Assembly: GCA_005882215.1 (NCBI GenBank)
Contig: VBCK01000156.1
Span: forward strand, 1-34,112
DNA: 34,112 nucleotides
From: Betaproteobacteria bacterium
GTDB taxonomy: Bacteria; Pseudomonadota; Gammaproteobacteria; Burkholderiales; Burkholderiaceae_F
Reading direction: 5' to 3'
This document shows positions 33,621-34,112 of this stretch, piece by piece (position 1 is the stretch's first letter; each line of letters begins with the position of its first letter). The notes beneath the pieces are model-generated. The model was not told the origin of the DNA, did no database searches, and worked only from the letters and a program-made list of their open reading frames with translations. The position numbers were made by a program, and so were the translations under genes.

Positions 33621-34112
33621 TCAACGGGCCACCTTGCACACCGTGTCCCAGGTGCGGGTCGTGACGTCCTTGCCGAACGTCTTCTCGATCAGGCTCATGA
33701 AGACCGGGCCGCGCGGCCCCGGAACGTAGGCGCTGAAGACTTCGGTCCGCCGCACGCACAGAATCCGGGCACCAGCGAGCGCGATCGGCAGCGTCGGCGG
33801 CGAACCGGTCTCAGCGCGCAGGAAGGTGATGACGCGCTTGGATCCGGACGCGAGGCGGAACGGCTTATAGGGGTCCGAAGCGACGATCGCCCGAAGCGCG
33901 GTGATCGAGCGCACGAATGTCAGGAACGACTGACCGAGGTCCTTTTGGGTGGCCGTCTCGATCCGGCGCTCGAGCGCCTTCGGCGACATCGCGCGCGCGC
34001 AAAAGACGACGTTGCCGCTCGACAGTAAGGTCCTCACGTCGCTGAAGCCGGCCGCCTCGAAGCACTTCTTCAGCTCCGGCATCCGGCAGTTCATCGGGGC
34101 GACCCCGCGCAG
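33621..34112 (-). CDS. DUF1697 family protein, N-terminus outside window
   Basis: About 163 residues of a DUF1697 protein, a small cytoplasmic family without a known reaction. Reading begins LRGVAPMNCRMPELKKCFEA at the window edge, which corresponds to the usual early LRGINVGG-x-MAELR motif. SDVRTLLSSGNVVF follows, the most conserved part of the family. The frame continues past 34112, so the true start is beyond the window; the internal ATG at 34094 is not the start. Convergent with the sigma-factor gene; the 65-nt gap between them has only a weak 5-bp stem (GGGTC/GACCC). Confidence 0.9.
   Translation of the reverse strand: MRGVAPMNCRMPELKKCFEAAGFSDVRTLLSSGNVVFCARAMSPKALERRIETATQKDLGQSFLTFVRSITALRAIVASDPYKPFRLASGSKRVITFLRAETGSPPTLPIALAGARILCVRRTEVFSAYVPGPRGPVFMSLIEKTFGKDVTTRTWDTVCKVAR

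Overview
The window is GC-rich, densely coded bacterial DNA. I read it as a betaproteobacterium, probably Burkholderiales. The grounds are a homodimeric-type pyruvate dehydrogenase E1, an E3 subunit carrying its own lipoyl domain, and an M3 oligopeptidase, a DUF4124/glutaredoxin protein and exonuclease III lying close together. This is inference from gene content; there is no rRNA or tRNA here to settle it.

Layout. (1) 1-1500: 5' part of rpiA (leaves the window), a small basic membrane protein and a doubtful 73-residue ORF. (2) 1529-8119, minus strand: pyruvate dehydrogenase operon aceE - aceF - GNAT acetyltransferase - lpdA. The last three genes overlap by 4 and 1 nt, and the aceE-aceF gap holds a small tandem array of hairpin repeats. 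(3) 8292-15637, plus strand: M3 oligopeptidase (prlC-like), phosphate transporter pstSCAB without phoU, a periplasmic glutaredoxin-like protein and exonuclease III. (4) 15663-30236: a carbohydrate locus. On the minus strand, in order of transcription, lie a MalK-type ATPase, a LacI regulator, an Oar-like TonB-dependent receptor, a GH144-like glucanase, a sugar-binding lipoprotein, two permeases and a large secreted six-hairpin glycosidase with a discoidin-like domain. A GH1 beta-glucosidase is divergent on the plus strand. LacI-type operators precede lacI and lie in the ATPase/GH1 divergent region. (5) 30258-34112: a truncated Nudix gene, a Sel1-repeat protein with nine exact-length repeats, a YCII protein plus ECF42-type sigma factor behind a matching candidate promoter, and a DUF1697 gene cut by the window end.

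How the genes work together. The locus at 15.6-30.2 kb encodes every step of beta-glucan use: outer-membrane uptake (TonB receptor), cleavage outside the cytoplasm (GH144-like enzyme and large glycosidase), inner-membrane import (ABC transporter), cytoplasmic hydrolysis to glucose (GH1) and local control (LacI). The GH144-like enzyme points to beta-1,2-glucan (sophorooligosaccharides or cyclic glucans). This is the strongest candidate for an undescribed system in the window. The second point of interest is the acetyltransferase gene translationally coupled inside the pyruvate dehydrogenase operon.
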